Counted from the stretch's first letter, positions 8,650-23,059 are shown. The stretch is DNA of 38,733 nt from Arthrobacter sp. Leaf337 (GCF_001423745.1 NZ_LMPC01000001.1:632833-671565); one strand, 5' to 3'. Program-made: numbers and translations. The notes: generated by a model from the sequence alone, not told the origin.

Positions 8650-9015
8650 TTAGCGAGCCTCCTCTTTCTCCGGGGTAGCGACTACCACGGTGATGTGGCT
8701 CGTGCGCTTCTTGATCTGAAATGCACGACCCTGGGCTCGCGGCTGGAACCGCTTCATGGTCGGGCCTTCATCAACAAACGCTTCGCTGATGATGAGGTCA
8801 CCTTCGTCAAACGCCACGCCGTCGCGGTCCGCGAGGACCCGGGCGTTGGAGATTGCCGACTGAACTACCTTGAATACCGGCTCAGAAGCTGCCTGGGGGG
8901 CAAACTTCAGAATTGCCAGAGCCTCGTTCGCTTGCTTACCACGAACAAGGTTGACGACGCGCCGGGCCTTCATAGGCGTTACGCGGATGTGACGCGCAAT
9001 TGCCTTGGCTTCCAT
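8650..9015 (-). CDS. rplV: 50S ribosomal protein L22
   Basis: Forms part of the peptide exit tunnel wall with L4. The product has 121 residues. The core [23 protein letters not shown] is at 5-27 and the tunnel-side hairpin with [18 protein letters not shown] near 88-105. I see no obvious deletion in the hairpin of the type linked to macrolide resistance. The ATG at 9015 follows rpsS by 38 bases. Confidence 0.97.
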   Translation of the reverse strand: MEAKAIARHIRVTPMKARRVVNLVRGKQANEALAILKFAPQAASEPVFKVVQSAISNARVLADRDGVAFDEGDLIISEAFVDEGPTMKRFQPRAQGRAFQIKKRTSHITVVVATPEKEEAR

Positions 9016-9053
9016 TGCTTTCCTTCTCTCGTCTTTGACGTAAGTGCAGGCGC

Positions 9054-9335
9054 CTAGCGGCGCTTGCCCTTACGGTCGTCCTTGACATGGCCGCGGAATG
9101 TCCGCGTGGGAGCGAATTCGCCGAGCTTGTGCCCGACCATCGACTCGGTGACAAACACCGGAATGTGCTTGCGTCCGTCGTGAACGGCGATCGTGTGCCC
9201 GAGCATGTCGGGGATGATCATCGAACGGCGGGACCAGGTCTTGATGACGTTCTTGGTGCCCTTTTCGTTTTCCCTGTCCACCTTTACAAAGAGGTGCTGG
9301 TCAACGAAAGGACCTTTTTTCAGGCTGCGTGGCAT
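9054..9335 (-). CDS. rpsS: 30S ribosomal protein S19
   Basis: Head protein that pairs with S13 at the subunit interface. The product has 93 residues, standard. [15 protein letters not shown] at the start and the signature [16 protein letters not shown] near 66-81 identify it. The ATG at 9335 lies 12 bases after the rplB stop in the canonical rplB-rpsS-rplV order. Confidence 0.97.
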   Translation of the reverse strand: MPRSLKKGPFVDQHLFVKVDRENEKGTKNVIKTWSRRSMIIPDMLGHTIAVHDGRKHIPVFVTESMVGHKLGEFAPTRTFRGHVKDDRKGKRR

Positions 9336-9347
9336 GTGTCCAGGCTC

Positions 9348-10187
<840 letters not shown>

Positions 10188-10216
10188 AATTTATTTCCTC
10201 GTTAAAGTGGTCTCCG

Positions 10217-10522
10217 CTACGAGAGCGGACCGCCGAAGATGTCGATTGTGCCTTCTTTGAGGCTCACAATTGCACGCTTGGTGTTCTTGCGGGTACCCCA
10301 GCCGAATTTGGTGCGCTTGCGCTTACCGGCACGGTTGATGGTGTTGATCGATTCGACCTTGACGGAGAAAATCTTCTCCACGGCCAGCTTGATCTCGGTC
10401 TTGTTCGAGCGGGGGTCCACCAGGAAGGTGTACTTTCCCTCATCGATCAGGCCGTAGCTCTTTTCCGATACGACGGGTGCAAGCACGACGTCGCGCGGGT
10501 CCTTGATGGTGGCTGCACTCAC
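10217..10522 (-). CDS. rplW: 50S ribosomal protein L23
   Basis: Exit-tunnel protein and main docking site of trigger factor. The product has 101 residues. Typical blocks are [41 protein letters not shown] and [19 protein letters not shown]. The start is GTG at 10522, overlapping the rplD stop by four bases (GTGA). Confidence 0.97.
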   Translation of the reverse strand: MSAATIKDPRDVVLAPVVSEKSYGLIDEGKYTFLVDPRSNKTEIKLAVEKIFSVKVESINTINRAGKRKRTKFGWGTRKNTKRAIVSLKEGTIDIFGGPLS

Positions 10523-11136
10523 TTGGCATCCTCCTCGTTCTTTGCCTTGGCGGCAACGAATGCCTCGTAGGCAGCCTTGGTGAAGACTACGTCGTCAGAG
10601 ACGAGCACGTCGTAGGTGTTCAGCTGGTCTGCGTACAGAACGTGAACATCTGCGAGGTTGCGCACGGACAGTGCAGCAACATCGTTGGCGCGCTCGATGA
10701 CAACGAGCAGGTTCTTGCGCTCGGACACGCCGCGCAGCGTTGCCAGTGCGGCGCTGGAGGACGGCTTGGTGCCGGTTACCAGTTCAGCGACAACGTGGAT
10801 GCGGCCGTTACGGGCGCGGTCAGACAATGCGCCGCGCAGTGCAGCAGCAATCATCTTCTTGGGGGTCCGCTGGCTGTAGTCACGCGGGGTCGGGCCGTGG
10901 ACAACGCCACCACCGGTCATGTGAGGAGCACGGATTGAACCCTGACGGGCGCGGCCGGTGCCCTTCTGCTTGAACGGCTTACGGCCTGCACCGGAAACTT
11001 CAGCGCGGGTCTTGGTCTTGTGGGTACCCTGGCGAGCAGCAGCGAGCTGTGCAACGACGACCTGGTGCAGCAGCGGCACGTTGGTCTGTACGTCGAAGAT
11101 CTCTGCAGGCAGGTCAACCTTGACAGTGCTAGTCAT
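10519..11136 (-). CDS. rplD: 50S ribosomal protein L4
   Basis: Exit-tunnel protein; in E. coli also the autogenous regulator of the S10 operon. The product has 205 residues. The tunnel loop region with [20 protein letters not shown] lies near 53-72, followed by [21 protein letters not shown]. The ATG at 11136 follows the rplC TAG by four bases. I see no evidence for or against autoregulation here. Confidence 0.97.
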   Translation of the reverse strand: MTSTVKVDLPAEIFDVQTNVPLLHQVVVAQLAAARQGTHKTKTRAEVSGAGRKPFKQKGTGRARQGSIRAPHMTGGGVVHGPTPRDYSQRTPKKMIAAALRGALSDRARNGRIHVVAELVTGTKPSSSAALATLRGVSERKNLLVVIERANDVAALSVRNLADVHVLYADQLNTYDVLVSDDVVFTKAAYEAFVAAKAKNEEDAK

Positions 11137-11140
11137 TGAA

Positions 11141-11791
11141 CTAGGCTCCCTTCACGGCGGTGCGTACGAGGACGACCTGGCCGCGGGCGCCGGGAACGGC
11201 GCCCTTGATGAGGAGCAGCGACTTCTCGACGTCAACTGCGTGAACCGTGAGGTTCAGCGTGGTGTGACGAACGGCGCCCATACGGCCGGCCATTTTCATG
11301 CCCTTGAAGACGCGGCTCGGGGTGGATGCGCCACCGATTGAACCGGGCTTACGGTGGTTCTTGTGTGCACCGTGGGAAGCTCCAACGCCGTGGAAGCCGT
11401 GACGCTTCATAACACCGGCGAAGCCCTTACCCTTGGTGGTGCCAACGACGTCGATCTTCTGTCCGGCTTCGAAGACCTCAACAGAGAGCTCCTGGCCCAG
11501 CTCGTACTCAGCAGCATCTGCGGTACGAAGTTCGACAACGTGGCGGCGAGGCGTGACGCCTGCCTTTTCAAAGTGACCAGCCAGCGGCTTGGTGACCTTG
11601 CGGGGATCGATCTGGCCGTAGCCGATCTGAACGGCGACGTAGCCATCAACGTCTGCGTTACGCAGCTGGGTGATGACGTTTGAGTCAGCCTGGACAACAG
11701 TGACGGGGATGAGCTTGTTGTTCTCGTCCCAGACCTGGGTCATGCCGAGCTTCGTGCCCAGCAGGCCCTTTACGTTACGGGTTGCGGTCAT
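11141..11791 (-). CDS. rplC: 50S ribosomal protein L3
   Basis: One of the first proteins in 50S assembly, with a loop that reaches the peptidyl-transferase centre. The product has 216 residues. [18 protein letters not shown] at the start and the actinobacterial loop [20 protein letters not shown] followed by [13 protein letters not shown] identify it. The ATG at 11791 has GGAGGTG 9-15 bases ahead. It is second in the S10 operon after rpsJ. Confidence 0.97.
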   Translation of the reverse strand: MTATRNVKGLLGTKLGMTQVWDENNKLIPVTVVQADSNVITQLRNADVDGYVAVQIGYGQIDPRKVTKPLAGHFEKAGVTPRRHVVELRTADAAEYELGQELSVEVFEAGQKIDVVGTTKGKGFAGVMKRHGFHGVGASHGAHKNHRKPGSIGGASTPSRVFKGMKMAGRMGAVRHTTLNLTVHAVDVEKSLLLIKGAVPGARGQVVLVRTAVKGA

Positions 11792-11808
11792 AGTCTCTCA
11801 GCACCTCC

Positions 11809-12117
11809 CTACAGCTTGATTTCGATGTTCACGTCGGCGGGCAGGTCGAGACGCATAAGCGAGTCAACAGCCTTCGGCGTGGGGTCGATGATGTCGATCA
11901 GACGCTTGTGCGTGCGCATTTCAAAGTGCTCGCGGCTGTCCTTGTACTTGTGCGGAGAGCGGATAACGCAGTACACGTTCTTCTCCGTCGGCAGCGGCAC
12001 GGGGCCAACTACCGTTGCGCCTGCGCGCGTGACCGTCTCAACGATCTTCCGTGCTGAAACGTCAATGACCTCGTGGTCATATGACTTCAGCCGGATGCGG
12101 ATTTTTTGTCCCGCCAT
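11809..12117 (-). CDS. rpsJ: 30S ribosomal protein S10 (NusE)
   Basis: Small-subunit head protein and, as NusE, a partner of NusB and NusG in transcription antitermination; nusG is in the same window (34261-35097). The product has 102 residues, normal length. [17 protein letters not shown] at the start, [18 protein letters not shown] and [16 protein letters not shown] are diagnostic. The ATG at 12117 begins the S10 operon. The upstream 411 bases are shared with the divergent beta-glucosidase gene. Confidence 0.97.
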
Positions 12118-12528
12118 GTCGCCTGACTCTCTTTCAGTCTGTGCTTCCCCTGTTTGGGGCTGCCCTGTTTACTTACGCGTTGTGTGGCTGCCGAAGCATT
12201 CGAAGTCGTAACTACCACCCGCCGCACAAGCTGAATCCGGAAGAATCCGGGTTCCTCAACCTGCCGGCGTAACCGACCCCCGCGGTCGGGCGTGTCGCGC
12301 TGTGCACGCGTACTCGTCCGCAGTTCCATGGGGAGTGGGTTATGTTTGGGCTCCTACTTGGACCCTGACACCCGGCATTATCCGGATCGGGACGCGAAGG
12401 AGCGCTTGAACAACTCATCTAGTATGCCGGATTTTGCGGGCAGAAGCGAATCACGCTATCCAAGGCAGGGTGCGCTCCCCGCCTCCCGGGTCATTGCCTT
12501 CAGCAACCGTCGAATGGATGATAGGGGC
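12118..12528. promoter_or_regulatory. divergent rpsJ / beta-glucosidase control region
   Basis: A 411-base region without a convincing gene lies between rpsJ (minus) and the GH1 gene (plus). On the minus strand a 6-bp GC stem CCGACC/GGTCGG stands near 12272-12288. A weak candidate rpsJ promoter (TTCGCT, 18 bases, CATACT) lies near 12424-12453 and would leave a leader of about 300 bases. I could not settle a promoter for the glucosidase. Confidence 0.35.
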
Positions 12529-13956
12529 ATGACTGTGCAGAACTCTGCGGCGTTGCAGAGCCTGGCCGAGCGGCTGGACCCGGATTTCGTTCTGGGTGTA
12601 GCCGCAGCCGCGTTCCAAATTGAAGGATCCCTCAAGGCCGACGGGCGCGGACCCTCCGGCTGGGACGCCTTCGCCGAGAAACCTGGCAGCATCATGGACG
12701 GCCACTCCCCTGCCGTCGCCTGCGACCATTACAACCGATCAGGCGAAGACGTCGCCCTGATGCGTGACCTGGGCATTGACTCCTACCGCTTCTCCATTTC
12801 CTGGCCCCGGATCCAGCCTGACGGCCGCGGCGCCTTCAACAGCCAGGGACTGGACTTCTATGACCGGCTGATCGATCAGCTGCTCGACGCCGGCATCTCA
12901 CCGATGGCCACTCTGTACCACTGGGACACTCCCCTGCCGCTGGAGCACAGTGGCGGTTGGCTGAACCGCTCAACGGCGGAACGCTTCGCCGAATACAGCG
13001 CCGCGGCCGGTGAACGGTACGGGGATCGCGTGGCGCAATGGGTCACGCTGAACGAACCGGTTTCCGTGACGCTCAACGGCTACGCCCTGGGTGTGCATGC
13101 TCCCGGCCACGACCTGCTCTTTGATGCACTGCCGGCAGTGCACCACCAGTTGCTGGGCCACGGACTTGCCGTGCAGGCCCTGCGCGCAGCCGGTGTTGCG
13201 GGGACCGTCGGGGTAACCAACCTGCACTCCCCGGTGCGTCCGGCGTCGGGCAAGCTCACCGACAGGCTGCTGGCCAAGGTTTTCGACCTGATGCTGAACC
13301 GGGTGTATGCCGACCCCATCCTTCTGGGCAAGTATCCGAAGCCGCCGCTGCTCGCCAGGCCGTGGTTCCGGATCCTGTCCGGGGCCAAGGATGCGGACCT
13401 CAGGAACATCCACCAGCCCATCGACTTCTACGGCCTCAACTACTACTACCCGGTCAAGGTCGCCACGGGACGGGGGCCGGCCGACAGCCCTGCCGGCACG
13501 GCCGAAGCGATGGCCCGGGTGCCCTTCCATTTGGCGGCGTTCCCCGAGTATGACCTGACCGGCTTCGGCTGGCCCGTGGCCCCCGACCACATCGGCGTGC
13601 TGCTGCGCGAGATGAAGGACCGGTACGGCGACGCCCTGCCCCCGCTGTACATCACCGAGAGCGGCGCAAGTTTCCCGGAACCGGAACATGTCTCCGGTCC
13701 CATTCCGGACACCAACCGGATCGACTACCTGGCCGGCCACCTGAACCATGCACTGGCCGCCACGGCACCCGGCGGCCTCGCCGAGGACGTAAAACTGCTG
13801 GGCTACTACGTGTGGACTTTGCTGGACAACTTTGAGTGGGCCGCCGGCTACTCACAGCGATTCGGGCTGGTCCACGTGGATTTTGACACGCTGGAGCGTA
13901 CGCCCAAGGAATCCTTCTACTGGTTCCAGGCTCTCAGCAGGGCGCGAAAGGCCTGA
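12529..13956 (+). CDS. GH1 family beta-glucosidase
   Basis: Retaining glycoside hydrolase of family GH1, expected to cleave terminal beta-glucosides such as cellobiose in the cytosol (no signal peptide). From the ATG at 12529 the product has 475 residues. Family landmarks in order: FVLGVAAAAFQIEGS at 20-34, SISWPRIQPDGRG at 89-101, the acid/base TLNEP with Glu176, the nucleophile motif YITESGA with Glu377, and DNFEWAAGYSQRFGLVHVDF at 433-452. The usual ITENG is ITESG here, a variant that leaves the glutamate intact. AGGGG stands just before the ATG; an ATG at 12514 is an alternative start. No sugar transporter or LacI-type regulator is adjacent. It stands alone between the str and S10 operons, so its insertion is lineage-specific. 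Exact substrate cannot be read from sequence. Confidence 0.93.
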   Translation: MTVQNSAALQSLAERLDPDFVLGVAAAAFQIEGSLKADGRGPSGWDAFAEKPGSIMDGHSPAVACDHYNRSGEDVALMRDLGIDSYRFSISWPRIQPDGRGAFNSQGLDFYDRLIDQLLDAGISPMATLYHWDTPLPLEHSGGWLNRSTAERFAEYSAAAGERYGDRVAQWVTLNEPVSVTLNGYALGVHAPGHDLLFDALPAVHHQLLGHGLAVQALRAAGVAGTVGVTNLHSPVRPASGKLTDRLLAKVFDLMLNRVYADPILLGKYPKPPLLARPWFRILSGAKDADLRNIHQPIDFYGLNYYYPVKVATGRGPADSPAGTAEAMARVPFHLAAFPEYDLTGFGWPVAPDHIGVLLREMKDRYGDALPPLYITESGASFPEPEHVSGPIPDTNRIDYLAGHLNHALAATAPGGLAEDVKLLGYYVWTLLDNFEWAAGYSQRFGLVHVDFDTLERTPKESFYWFQALSRARKA

Positions 13957-13964
13957 GTTCAGGC

Positions 13965-14090
13965 CTACTTGTTCTTGTTGGCCCGGTTGATGCGCTTTGC
14001 CCGCTCGATTTCCTGGCGGAAGTGCTTCTTCGCCCAAAACACGCCGGCCACGACCGCCGCGGCGACCAGAAGGAAAATTAACCATTCCAT
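13965..14090 (-). CDS. 41-residue single-helix membrane protein
   Basis: A short gene convergent with the glucosidase. From the ATG at 14090 it encodes MEWLIFLLVAAAVVAGVFWA (one membrane helix, residues 3-20), then a basic amphipathic tail with KKHFRQEIERAKRINRANK and a TAG stop. AAAGGA lies nine bases before the ATG, third-position bases are mostly G/C, and the topology (short hydrophobic N-terminus, positive C-terminus) suggests a cytosolic tail. I do not recognise a named family. It lies between the tuf terminator and the end of the glucosidase gene. Confidence 0.65.
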   Translation of the reverse strand: MEWLIFLLVAAAVVAGVFWAKKHFRQEIERAKRINRANKNK

Positions 14091-14174
14091 GATGCTGTCC
14101 TTTCGTTGTCAGCAACCCTACCAAGGCCGGACGACGAACGGTCCGTCGGGCTGCCGCGGCAACGTCATGGGGGC

Positions 14175-14214
14175 AAAAAACAGCCCCGCCGCGTAAATAC
14201 GCAGCGGGGCTGTT
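14175..14214 (-). terminator. intrinsic terminator after tuf
   Basis: ACAGCCCCGCCGCG (14180-14193) pairs with CGCAGCGGGGCTGT (14200-14213) with one mismatch around a short AT loop. On the minus strand it is followed by a run of six T (14180-14175). It stands about 50 bases after the tuf stop and ends the str operon. Confidence 0.88.
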
Positions 14215-14266
14215 GATAAGTCTCAGACGGCCGTCAGGCCTTCCGATCCCTGATCATCCAGTATTA

Positions 14267-15457
14267 CTACTTGATGATCTTGGTGACGCGTCCCGAACCA
14301 ACGGTGCGGCCGCCTTCGCGGATAGCGAAGCCGAGGCCCTCTTCCATAGCGATGGGCTGGATGAGCGCAACGGTCATCTCAGTGTTGTCGCCAGGCATAA
14401 CCATTTCCGTGCCTTCCGGCAGGGTGATAACGCCGGTTACGTCCGTGGTGCGGAAGTAGAACTGCGGGCGGTAGTTGGAGTAGAACGGGTTGTGACGTCC
14501 GCCTTCGTCCTTGGAGAGGATGTAGACGTTAGCCTCGAAGTCGGTGTGCGGGGTGATTGAACCCGGCTTGACGACAACCTGGCCACGCTCTACGTCATCA
14601 CGCTTCAGACCGCGGAGCAGCAGGCCACAGTTCTCGCCGGCCCATGCTTCGTCGAGCTGCTTGTGGAACATCTCGATACCGGTAACCGTGGTCTTCTGGA
14701 CCGGACGGATGCCGACGATCTCGACCTCAGAGTTGATCGCGAGGGTTCCACGCTCGGCGCGGCCCGTTACAACGGTGCCACGGCCGGTGATCGTGAAGAC
14801 GTCTTCGATCGGCATGAGGAACGGCTTGTCACGGTCACGTACGGGGTCCGGAACGGACTCGTCGACAGCTTCCATGAGGTCCTCGACGGACTTGACCCAA
14901 ACCGGGTCGCCTTCGAGTGCCTTCAGACCGGAAACGCGAACAACCGGAGCCTCATCGCCATCGAAGCCCTGAGCCGAAAGCAGCTCGCGAACTTCCATTT
15001 CGACGAGGTCGAGGAGCTCTTCGTCATCGACCATGTCCGACTTGTTCAGTGCAACCAGCAGGTAGGGAACGCCAACCTGGCGGGCGAGCAGGACGTGCTC
15101 GCGAGTCTGGGCCATCGGGCCGTCAGTGGCGGCAACCACGAGGATTGCACCGTCCATCTGCGCAGCACCGGTGATCATGTTCTTGATGTAGTCAGCGTGA
15201 CCCGGAGCGTCTACGTGTGCGTAGTGGCGCTTCTCGGTCTGGTACTCAACGTGGGAGATGTTGATGGTAATGCCGCGCTGACGCTCTTCGGGAGCAGAGT
15301 CAATAGACGCGAAGTCGCGCTGCTCGTTGAGAGTCGGGTACTTGTCGTACAGCACCTTGGAAATGGCGGCCGTCAACGTCGTCTTACCGTGGTCAACGTG
15401 ACCAATGGTACCGATGTTAACGTGCGGCTTAGTCCGCTCGAACTTTGCCTTTGCCAC
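14267..15457 (-). CDS. tuf: elongation factor Tu
   Basis: GTPase that delivers aminoacyl-tRNA to the ribosome. The product has 396 residues. The G1 loop GHVDHGKTT is at 19-27, DAPGH near 82-86, and NKSD near 137-140; the C-terminal barrel includes [15 protein letters not shown]. The start is GTG at 15457 with AGGAGG seven bases ahead. It is the last gene of the str operon but has its own candidate promoter in the 231-base gap after fusA, in line with the high demand for EF-Tu. Confidence 0.98.
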   Translation of the reverse strand: MAKAKFERTKPHVNIGTIGHVDHGKTTLTAAISKVLYDKYPTLNEQRDFASIDSAPEERQRGITINISHVEYQTEKRHYAHVDAPGHADYIKNMITGAAQMDGAILVVAATDGPMAQTREHVLLARQVGVPYLLVALNKSDMVDDEELLDLVEMEVRELLSAQGFDGDEAPVVRVSGLKALEGDPVWVKSVEDLMEAVDESVPDPVRDRDKPFLMPIEDVFTITGRGTVVTGRAERGTLAINSEVEIVGIRPVQKTTVTGIEMFHKQLDEAWAGENCGLLLRGLKRDDVERGQVVVKPGSITPHTDFEANVYILSKDEGGRHNPFYSNYRPQFYFRTTDVTGVITLPEGTEMVMPGDNTEMTVALIQPIAMEEGLGFAIREGGRTVGSGRVTKIIK

Positions 15458-15526
15458 AGGTTCCTCCTAGAACGTTTTCAAATGACTTACCCTCCGGTCG
15501 CGCTTGTCGCGGCCGAAACTTCAGTA

Positions 15527-15556
15527 AGTCTACTTGGGGGGCTTTGGATTGGTGAA
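15527..15556 (-). promoter_or_regulatory. candidate internal promoter of tuf
   Basis: On the minus strand TTCACC (15556-15551) and TAGACT (15532-15527) are 18 bases apart, about 70 bases before the tuf start. The -10 hexamer is the same as upstream of secY, rpsL and tRNA-Trp. Confidence 0.5.
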
Positions 15557-15598
15557 ATTGCAGATTCAGGAACTAATACTAGTCCCTCGAGCCTGTTC

Positions 15599-15629
15599 GT
15601 GCAGATGGCCGGAAGCCGGCCACCTGCAC
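15599..15629 (-). other. fusA-tuf intercistronic hairpin
   Basis: GTGCAGATGGCCGG (15599-15612) pairs with CCGGCCACCTGCAC (15616-15629) with one A-C mismatch and a three-base loop. No T-run follows on the minus strand, so it is unlikely to be an efficient intrinsic terminator. It may be a processing or stability element between fusA and tuf. Confidence 0.5.
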
Positions 15630-15688
15630 AGGGCTAGTTTCCGAAAATGGAAACGCACCCGAGTTTGTCGCTTTGAAAGTCCAGTGGA

Positions 15689-17803
15689 CTACTCGCCGCG
15701 GTTCTTCTGGATGATCTCGTCGGCGACTGCCTTCGGGACCTCGGCGTAGCTGTTGAACGTCATGGAGTACACAGCGCGGCCCTGGGTCTTCGAGCGCAGG
15801 TCACCGATGTAGCCGAACATGCCGGACAGCGGGACGTGCGCACGGATGACCTTGACGCCCTGGGCATCTTCCATGGACTGCATCTGGCCACGGCGGGAGT
15901 TGAGGTCACCGATAACTTCACCCATGTATTCCTCAGGGGTGCGGACCTCGACATCCATCAGCGGTTCGAGCAGGACAGGGTTCGCCTTGCGTGCGGCTTC
16001 CTTGAAAGCCATACGGCCGGCGATCTTGAACGCCATTTCCGAGGAGTCAACATCGTGGTACGCGCCGTCAATCAGCGTGGCCTTGATGCCGACAACCGGG
16101 TAACCGGCCAGGACGCCGTCGTTCAGTGCATCCTGGATACCGGCGTCAACCGACGGGATGTATTCGCGCGGAACGCGGCCACCGGTGACCTTGTTCTCGA
16201 ACTCGTACATCTCGCCTTCGGACGTGTCCAGCGGCTCGATCGCGATCTGGATCTTTGCGAACTGGCCCGAACCACCGGTCTGCTTCTTGTGCGTGTAGTC
16301 GTGACGCTCTACAGCACGCTTGATGGTTTCGCGGTAAGCAACCTGCGGCTTGCCAACGTTTGCCTCGACCTTGAATTCGCGGCGCATGCGGTCCACCAGG
16401 ATGTCCAGGTGAAGCTCGCCCATGCCGGCGATGATGGTCTGACCGGTGTCTTCGTTGAGGGAGACCTGGAAGGTCGGGTCCTCAGCGGAGAGCTTCTGGA
16501 TGGCCGTGGAGAGCTTCTCCTGGTCACCCTTGGTGTTCGGCTCGATAGCAACCGAGATCACGGGCTCCGGGAAGCTCATGGACTCGAGGACGATCTGGTT
16601 GGCGGAATCGCACAGGGTGTCACCCGTGGTGGTGTCCTTCAGACCGATGGCTGCGTAGATGTGGCCGGCGGTAGCGCCCTCAACGGGCATTTCCTTGTTG
16701 GCGTGCATCTGGAACAGCTTGCCGATGCGCTCCTTCTTGCCCTTGGTGGAGTTGACCACCTGAGCGCCTGCTTCCACGTGACCGGAGTACACGCGGATGA
16801 AGGTGAGCTGGCCGAAGAACGGGTGCGCGGCGATCTTGAATGCCAGTGCGGAGAACGGCTCTTCAGAGGACGGCTTGCGAGTGAGTTCCTTCTCTTCGTC
16901 GCGAGGATCGTGACCGATCATCGGAGGGACGTCGAGCGGGTTCGGCAGGTAGTCAACCACGGCATCCAGCATCGGCTGAACGCCACGGTTCTTGAATGCG
17001 GAACCACAGAAGACCGGGTAGATCTCCGAGTTGATCGTCATCTTGCGGATGCCGGCCTTGAGCTCGTCGATGGAGATCTCTTCGCCCTCAAGGTACTTCT
17101 CCATGAGTTCTTCGGAGGCCTCTGCAACAGTCTCAATGAGCGTTGCGCGGTACTCTTCGGCCTTTTCCTTGAGGTCAGCCGGGATCTCGCGGATCTCGTA
17201 CTTGGCACCCATGGTGACGTCGCCCTTGGCATCGCCGGGCCAAACCAGTGCGCGCATGTAGAGCAGGTCGACGACGCCGATGAAGTCGTTCTCGGAACCG
17301 ATCGGCAGCTGCATGACGAGCGGCTTGGCACCGAGGCGGCTGATGATGGTGTCTACGGTGAAGTAGAAGTCAGCGCCCAGCTTGTCCATCTTGTTGACGA
17401 AGCAGATACGCGGGACGTTGTACTTGTCAGCCTGGCGCCAGACAGTCTCGGACTGCGGCTCCACGCCTTCCTTGCCGTCGAACACGGCAACTGCACCGTC
17501 GAGGACGCGCAGGGAGCGCTCAACCTCAACCGTGAAGTCCACGTGGCCGGGGGTGTCGATGATGTTGATCTGGTTGTTTTCCCAGAAGCAGGTCACGGCG
17601 GCAGACGTGATGGTGATGCCGCGTTCCTTTTCCTGTTCCATCCAGTCGGTGGTCGAAGCGCCGTCGTGCGTTTCGCCGATCTTGTGGTTCACACCTGTGT
17701 AGAACAGAATGCGCTCGGTGGTGGTGGTCTTGCCGGCATCAATGTGGGCCATGATGCCGATATTGCGGACCTTACTAAGGTCGGTAAGCACGTCCTGTGC
17801 CAC
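15689..17803 (-). CDS. fusA: elongation factor G
   Basis: Translocase GTPase of the ribosome. The chosen GTG at 17803 ([16 protein letters not shown]) has AAAGGGAG just upstream and gives 704 residues, the usual EF-G length; a longer frame to 17830 is less likely. G1 AHIDAGKTT is at 19-27, followed by [17 protein letters not shown] near 86-93 and [10 protein letters not shown] near 140-149. The C-terminal domains include [13 protein letters not shown] and [17 protein letters not shown] strong hairpin lies in the 69-base rpsG-fusA gap. Confidence 0.98.
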   Translation of the reverse strand: MAQDVLTDLSKVRNIGIMAHIDAGKTTTTERILFYTGVNHKIGETHDGASTTDWMEQEKERGITITSAAVTCFWENNQINIIDTPGHVDFTVEVERSLRVLDGAVAVFDGKEGVEPQSETVWRQADKYNVPRICFVNKMDKLGADFYFTVDTIISRLGAKPLVMQLPIGSENDFIGVVDLLYMRALVWPGDAKGDVTMGAKYEIREIPADLKEKAEEYRATLIETVAEASEELMEKYLEGEEISIDELKAGIRKMTINSEIYPVFCGSAFKNRGVQPMLDAVVDYLPNPLDVPPMIGHDPRDEEKELTRKPSSEEPFSALAFKIAAHPFFGQLTFIRVYSGHVEAGAQVVNSTKGKKERIGKLFQMHANKEMPVEGATAGHIYAAIGLKDTTTGDTLCDSANQIVLESMSFPEPVISVAIEPNTKGDQEKLSTAIQKLSAEDPTFQVSLNEDTGQTIIAGMGELHLDILVDRMRREFKVEANVGKPQVAYRETIKRAVERHDYTHKKQTGGSGQFAKIQIAIEPLDTSEGEMYEFENKVTGGRVPREYIPSVDAGIQDALNDGVLAGYPVVGIKATLIDGAYHDVDSSEMAFKIAGRMAFKEAARKANPVLLEPLMDVEVRTPEEYMGEVIGDLNSRRGQMQSMEDAQGVKVIRAHVPLSGMFGYIGDLRSKTQGRAVYSMTFNSYAEVPKAVADEIIQKNRGE

Positions 17804-17833
17804 GGTGTCTCCCTTTCGGATGGACTGCACGTT

Positions 17834-17861
17834 CGCCGCCGGCTCGAGTGAGCCGGCGGCG
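17834..17861 (-). other. rpsG-fusA intercistronic hairpin
   Basis: A perfect 12-bp GC stem, CGCCGCCGGCTC (17834-17845) with its complement at 17850-17861, has a four-base loop. There is no T-run. It sits between the rpsG stop and the fusA ribosome-binding site. Confidence 0.6.
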
Positions 17862-17872
17862 TCCGGGAAGTA

Positions 17873-18343
17873 TTACCAGCGGTAGTGTGCGAAGGCCTTG
17901 TTGGACTCGGCCATCTTGTGGGTGTCTTCGCGACGCTTCACAGCGGCACCGAGACCGTTCGAGGCATCCAGGATTTCGTTCTGGAGACGCTCGGTCATCG
18001 TCTTTTCGCGGCGGGCCTTGGAGTAGCCAACCAGCCAGCGAAGGGCAAGTGCCGTGGAGCGGCCCGGCTTGACCTCAACCGGAACCTGGTAGGTTGCGCC
18101 ACCGACGCGGCGTGAGCGGACCTCAAGGGAAGGCTTGACGTTGTCCATGGCCTTCTTGAGTGCTGCTACGGGGTCGCCGCCGGACTTGGCGCGGGCGCCT
18201 TCGAGGGCACCGTAAACGATGCGCTCAGCGGTGGACTTCTTGCCGTCTACCAGCACCTTGTTGATCAGCTGGGTGACCAGCGGGGAGCCGTAAACGGGAT
18301 CTAGTACTAGCGGCCGCTTGGGGGCCGGACCCTTGCGAGGCAT
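17873..18343 (-). CDS. rpsG: 30S ribosomal protein S7
   Basis: Primary head-domain assembly protein at the tRNA exit site; in E. coli the translational repressor of the str operon. The product has 156 residues. [20 protein letters not shown] opens it, [13 protein letters not shown] and [15 protein letters not shown] follow, with the C-terminal [24 protein letters not shown] block. The ATG at 18343 is one base from the rpsL stop. Confidence 0.98.
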   Translation of the reverse strand: MPRKGPAPKRPLVLDPVYGSPLVTQLINKVLVDGKKSTAERIVYGALEGARAKSGGDPVAALKKAMDNVKPSLEVRSRRVGGATYQVPVEVKPGRSTALALRWLVGYSKARREKTMTERLQNEILDASNGLGAAVKRREDTHKMAESNKAFAHYRW

Positions 18344-18344
18344 A

Positions 18345-18719
18345 TTACTTCTTCTCCATCTTTGCGCCGTAGCGGCTGCGGGCCTGCTTACGGTTCTTCA
18401 CACCCTGGGTATCGAGGGCGCCACGGACGATCTTGTAACGGACACCCGGGAGGTCCTTCACACGACCGCCACGGACGAGCACAATGGAGTGCTCCTGGAG
18501 GTTGTGGCCTACACCGGGGATGTAAGCGGTAACCTCAACGCCACCGTTAAGGCGCACGCGTGCAACCTTACGCAGAGCCGAGTTCGGCTTCTTCGGGGTG
18601 GTGGTGTAGACGCGGGTGCAAACACCGCGGCGCATCGGGCTGCCCTTAAGCGCGGGAGCCTTGGTCTTTGAGACCTTAGGCGTGCGGCCCTTACGGACCA
18701 ACTGGTTAATCGTAGGCAC
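18345..18719 (-). CDS. rpsL: 30S ribosomal protein S12
   Basis: Decoding-centre protein and target site of streptomycin resistance mutations. The chosen GTG at 18719 gives [15 protein letters not shown] and 124 residues, the normal length; a longer frame upstream has no family similarity. The lysines of [11 protein letters not shown] and [11 protein letters not shown] are present, so no known resistance substitution is visible. GGAG lies nine bases before the GTG, inside a small hairpin (18729-18745) that competes with a stronger upstream stem. Confidence 0.97.
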   Translation of the reverse strand: MPTINQLVRKGRTPKVSKTKAPALKGSPMRRGVCTRVYTTTPKKPNSALRKVARVRLNGGVEVTAYIPGVGHNLQEHSIVLVRGGRVKDLPGVRYKIVRGALDTQGVKNRKQARSRYGAKMEKK

Positions 18720-18728
18720 TCTCGTGTT

Positions 18729-18764
18729 CTCCGTTTTATCCGGAGCGGCCGCTGACAGCCGCTC
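18729..18764 (-). promoter_or_regulatory. two overlapping hairpins at the rpsL ribosome-binding site
   Basis: In mRNA order, GAGCGGC (18764-18758) can pair with GCCGCTC (18749-18743). Alternatively CTCCG (18745-18741) can pair with CGGAG (18733-18729), which contains the rpsL ribosome-binding GGAG. The two stems share bases 18743-18745 and exclude each other. The first leaves the site free, the second hides it. This is a switch-like layout, not a proven one. Confidence 0.45.
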
Positions 18765-18998
18765 TCCTTTTGCTTTGCCCCGCCGCCCGAGCTTTGAAGA
18801 ATCTCCAGAGCAGCTGAGGCGAAGCCTTAATAGTCGGATCGCAGACCGGGACCCGGACTTGCGTCCTGATCGGTCCCTAGGCATGCAAAAATGTGGCATA
18901 CGTTGCACAAGAACCCTGCAAACCGGAAACGTCGCTCTGGCTTAGCCTTTCAGCTCAGCCGGCGCACTCATCCACTGCCACAATAACAATTGGTATCC

Positions 18999-19028
18999 AG
19001 TCTAACATGGACGGCCGCCAAGCCTTAA
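18999..19028 (-). promoter_or_regulatory. candidate promoter of the str operon
   Basis: TAGACT (19004-18999, minus) stands 280 bases before rpsL, just after the rpoC terminator. The -35 at 18 bases spacing is a weak TTAAGG. The 260-odd bases to rpsL hold the overlapping hairpins at the gene start and otherwise no gene that I can support. Confidence 0.4.
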
Positions 19029-19043
19029 TCGGCGGGTTAAACG

Positions 19044-19079
19044 GGGATGGTCCCCCACCTTGCGGTGCGGGACCATCCC
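19044..19079 (-). terminator. intrinsic terminator after rpoC
   Basis: GGGATGGTCCC (19044-19054) pairs with GGGACCATCCC (19069-19079), and CACC/GGTG extends the stem inward. The minus strand continues CGTTTAA, a short T-run. It lies 23 bases beyond the rpoC stop. Confidence 0.75.
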
Positions 19080-19101
19080 TTGATCAGGCTATGACTGCCG
19101 G

Positions 19102-23001
<3,900 letters not shown>

Positions 23002-23059
23002 ATGGTCCCTGTTCTCTCTTGTTCTCTAAATTCTGAAGTCTTGGGTTACGGGAAGAGGG

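Noticed and set aside
12292..12528. Upstream extension of the GH1 gene to 12292.
   Set aside because: GH1 similarity begins at FVLGVAAAAFQIEG; the extra 79 residues would fill the divergent promoter region.
18299..18316. TCTAGTACTAGCGGCCGC in rpsG looks like a cloning suffix (XbaI/SpeI-like and NotI sites).
   Set aside because: It is in frame and encodes the conserved S7 residues KRPLVLD, so it is natural coding sequence.
18345..18719. Possible streptomycin-resistance allele of rpsL.
   Set aside because: Both key lysines (PKKPNS and GRVKDLPG) are unchanged.
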